Assembly: GCF_024124905.1 (NCBI RefSeq)
Contig: NZ_JAMXST010000007.1
Span: forward strand, 172,416 to 236,415
Direction: 5' to 3'
DNA length: 64,000 bases
From: Cellulosimicrobium cellulans
GTDB taxonomy: Bacteria; Actinomycetota; Actinomycetes; Actinomycetales; Cellulomonadaceae
Numbering within the stretch: the stretch's first letter is position 1; each line of letters opens with the position of its first letter. Position numbers and translations under genes: made by a program. Of this stretch, positions 61,798-64,000 are shown piece by piece. The notes under the pieces are model-generated. The model was not told the origin of the DNA. It searched no databases and worked only from the letters and a program-made list of their open reading frames with translations.

Positions 61798-62930
61798 CCG
61801 TCTGGGACGACGTCGTCGGCCAGGAGCAAGCCGTCGAGGTGCTCCGCGCCGCCGCGACGGACCCGGCCGCGATGACGCACGCATGGCTGCTCACCGGCCC
61901 GCCCGGCTCGGGCCGCTCGAACGCGGCGCGCGCGTTCGCCGCCGCGCTCCAGTGCGAGCAGGGCGGCTGCGGGCGCTGCCAGGCGTGCCGCACGACGCTC
62001 GCCGGGACCCACCCCGACGTGACCCTCGTCGCGACCGAGCTCGTGACCATCAAGATCGACGAGGTGCGCGACCTCGTGACGGTCGCGAGCCGCAGCCCGT
62101 CGCAGGGACGGCGGCGGGTGATCGTCGTCGAGGACGCCGACCGCATGGCCGAGCGCACGACGAACGTGCTGCTCAAGGCGATCGAGGAGCCCGCCCCCCA
62201 CACGGTGTGGATCCTCTGCGCGCCGAGCCCGCAGGACGTGCTCGTGACCATCCGTTCGCGGTGCCGCGGCGTGGTGCTCCGGGTGCCGCCGGTCGAGGCC
62301 GTGGCCGGGCTGCTGGTCCAGCGCGACGGCGTCGACGAGCGCGTCGCGCTCGTCGCGGCCCGGGCGGCGCAGAGCCACATCGGGCTCGCGCGCCGGCTGG
62401 CCCGCGACGCGGGCGCCCGCGACCGCCGGACGTCGGTGCTCTCGCTCGCGCGGCGCGTGCGCGGGGTGGGTGACGCCGTGCTCGCGGCAGGGGAGCTCGT
62501 CGATCTCGCGCAGGCCGAGGCGAAGGCGGCGACCGAGGAGCGCGACGCGGCCGAGAAGGCCGAGCTGCTGCGCGCACTCGGCGTCGCGGACGGCGAGACC
62601 CTCCCGCCGCGCCTGCGGTCCCAGCTCCGCGACCTCGAGGCCGACCAGAAGCGCCGCGCGACCCGGCACCAGCGCGACGTGCTCGACCGCGCGATGGTCG
62701 ACCTGCTGTCGCTCTACCGCGACGTGCTCGTGGTGCAGCTCGGGGCGGAGGTCGAGCTCGTCAACGTCGAGCTCGCGGAGGCGGTGCGCACGCTCGCCGA
62801 GGACTCCACCCCGGAGCAGACCGTGCGGCGCATGGACGCGATCGGCGTCGCGCGCGAGCGGCTCGAGGGCAACGTCGCGCCGCTGCTCGCGGTCGAGGCG
62901 ATGGTCATCGCGCTGCGTCCGCAGGGCTGA
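61794..62930 (+). CDS. holB: DNA polymerase III subunit delta'
   Basis: This subunit is part of the clamp loader. The 378-aa protein has an AAA+ domain with the degenerate P-loop TGPPGSGRSNAA (no ATP lysine, as normal for delta'; residues about 33-44). A zinc module with C-x7-10-CxxCxxC spacing lies in CEQGGCGRCQAC (about 58-69). The sensor region has the VVEDADRMAERTTNVLLKAI segment. The coiled middle and C-terminal helical collar complete the fold. Translationally coupled to tmk. Confidence 0.94.
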   Translation: MTVWDDVVGQEQAVEVLRAAATDPAAMTHAWLLTGPPGSGRSNAARAFAAALQCEQGGCGRCQACRTTLAGTHPDVTLVATELVTIKIDEVRDLVTVASRSPSQGRRRVIVVEDADRMAERTTNVLLKAIEEPAPHTVWILCAPSPQDVLVTIRSRCRGVVLRVPPVEAVAGLLVQRDGVDERVALVAARAAQSHIGLARRLARDAGARDRRTSVLSLARRVRGVGDAVLAAGELVDLAQAEAKAATEERDAAEKAELLRALGVADGETLPPRLRSQLRDLEADQKRRATRHQRDVLDRAMVDLLSLYRDVLVVQLGAEVELVNVELAEAVRTLAEDSTPEQTVRRMDAIGVARERLEGNVAPLLAVEAMVIALRPQG

Positions 62931-62985
62931 TCCGCCGCAGGTCCCTCCCGACCGGCCGCGATCGGTGCGCGCGCCCGCCCGACGC

Positions 62986-63975
62986 TCACGCCGCCGGGGC
63001 CGCCGCGCGCAGCCTCTCCAGCAGCGGCCCCGCGGCCTGGTCGAGGAACTCACGCTGCCCGACCTCGCCCACCTGGACGAGCGCGAGGTCGGTGAACCCC
63101 GCCTCCCACCACGCGGACGCCGCCTCGACGATCGCGTCGAGGTCCGGGCCGCACGGGATCGACTCCGCCACGTCCTCGGGCCGGACGAACTGGCTCGCGG
63201 CCTCGAACGCCTCGGTCGTGGGCAGGTCGGCGTTCACGTGCCAGCCGCCCCCGAACCAGCGGAACTGCTCGTGCGCGCGCGCCACCGCGACGTCCTCGTC
63301 GGGGTCCCAGCAGATCGGCATCTGCCCGACGACGCGCGACGGCGCGAGGTCCGCACGGTCCCGGGTCCCGGACCATCGCCGGACGACGTCGGCGTCGGGC
63401 TCGGTGGTCACGAGGTGGTCGGCCAGCGGGGCGAACCGCTCGATCGACTGCGGGCCGGAGACGGCGACGCCGATCTCCACGGTCTCGTCGGGGAGGTCCC
63501 AGAGCCGCGCGGAGTCGACGCGGTAGTGCACGCCCTCGAACGTGAGACGCTCGCCGTCGAGCAGGGACCGGATGATCTCGACGGCCTCCTCGAGCATGTC
63601 GTGCCGCTCGCCGACGGCGGGCCAGCGCTCGCCCGCGACGTGCTCGTTGAGGTTCTCCCCGGCGCCGAGGCCCAGCGTGAAGCGGTCGTCGGAGAGGAGG
63701 GCGACCGTCGCGGCCTTCTGCGCGACCACGGCCGGGTGGTAGCGCAGCAGGGGGCAGGTCACGTAGGTCATGAGCCCGACGCGCTCCGTCGCCTGGGCGA
63801 CCGCGCCGAGGACGGACCACGCGTACGGGGAGTGGCCCTGGGCGTCGAGCCACGGGAAGTAGTGGTCGCTCATCACCTCGAACTCGAAGCCGACGCGCTC
63901 CGCGTCGACCGCGTGCTCGACGAGCGCGCGCGGGCCGGACTGCTCGGTCATGAGGGTGTAGCCGAAGCGGGTCAT
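62986..63975 (-). CDS. LLM-class F420-dependent oxidoreductase
   Basis: The 329-aa protein is a luciferase-like TIM-barrel enzyme of the F420-dependent glucose-6-phosphate dehydrogenase-related group. It has FEFEVMSDHYFPWLDAQG (about 30-47), YVTCPLLRYHPAVVAQKAAT (about 71-90), LGLGAGENLNEHV (about 101-113) and a GVAVSGPQSIERFAPLADH block (about 174-192). The cofactor is taken as F420 by family; substrate unknown. It is convergent with holB. CACGAT lies 6 nt before the ATG. Confidence 0.9.
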   Translation of the reverse strand: MTRFGYTLMTEQSGPRALVEHAVDAERVGFEFEVMSDHYFPWLDAQGHSPYAWSVLGAVAQATERVGLMTYVTCPLLRYHPAVVAQKAATVALLSDDRFTLGLGAGENLNEHVAGERWPAVGERHDMLEEAVEIIRSLLDGERLTFEGVHYRVDSARLWDLPDETVEIGVAVSGPQSIERFAPLADHLVTTEPDADVVRRWSGTRDRADLAPSRVVGQMPICWDPDEDVAVARAHEQFRWFGGGWHVNADLPTTEAFEAASQFVRPEDVAESIPCGPDLDAIVEAASAWWEAGFTDLALVQVGEVGQREFLDQAAGPLLERLRAAAPAA

Positions 63976-63981
63976 GCCTCG

Positions 63982-63987
63982 ATCGTG
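63982..63987 (-). promoter_or_regulatory. -10-like hexamer (LLM oxidoreductase)
   Basis: CACGAT on the minus strand lies 6 nt before the ATG; a weaker match than most here. Confidence 0.3.
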
Positions 63988-64000
63988 GGACGGGCCGGTC

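Overview
The window is about 74% GC chromosomal DNA with GTG/ATG starts, many 1-4 nt gene overlaps and strong G/C third-position bias. It comes from an actinobacterium of the Cellulomonas/Cellulosimicrobium/Promicromonospora kind. The best taxonomic clue is the secreted serine protease at 34193-35689, whose catalytic domain closely resembles the Cellulomonas 69B4-type S1 protease. A GH3 glycosidase and a family-5 solute-binding lipoprotein fit a polysaccharide degrader. I see no integrase, transposase, phage gene, CRISPR array, rRNA or tRNA.

The backbone matches, as I recall it, the M. tuberculosis order acs (Rv3667), HAD phosphatase/Ssd/Tad pilus genes (Rv3661-Rv3654c), DUF1998 helicase (Rv3649), topA (Rv3646c), tmk/holB (Rv3644c). 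Here acs, SpoU methylase, malic enzyme, HAD, ssd, tadABC, pilins and helicase fill 1.3-15.0 kb; topA is at 47.0 kb and tmk-holB at 61.0 kb. Two accessory blocks interrupt this order.

Block 1 (15.1-46.8 kb) holds an M18 aminopeptidase, two paralogous ECF sigma/membrane-partner modules flanking a hydrolase, a proton-pumping pyrophosphatase, a large lipoprotein, a GH3 glycosidase with a TetR regulator, a DUF981 membrane protein, a pair of small envelope proteins, an NPPF-type methyltransferase, a LysR regulator next to the protease, a VKOR-like protein, a three-gene SMC-like jetABC/mksFEB operon with no jetD, and a TetR-controlled orphan solute-binding protein. Block 2 (49.8-61.0 kb) holds glycerol dehydrogenase, a PadR/membrane pair, a MarR/MFS operon, an ABC exporter, an oxidoreductase, an OhrR-like regulator opposite a 69-aa protein, and a HAD phosphatase. 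An LLM-type F420 oxidoreductase closes the window.

The intergenic DNA adds several things. A roughly 21-nt tandem repeat occurs as arrays at three separate loci. A 27-bp perfect inverted repeat overlaps a G-quadruplex motif. Long perfect hairpins lacking a T-tract lie mostly between convergent genes. At least seventeen genes have a NANNNT hexamer 6-8 nt before the start codon, which predicts leaderless mRNAs. Several operator-like palindromes sit at regulator promoters. The observations I would follow first are the repeat family, the jetD-less SMC operon, and the twin sigma modules with their shared extracellular domain and matching promoter motifs.
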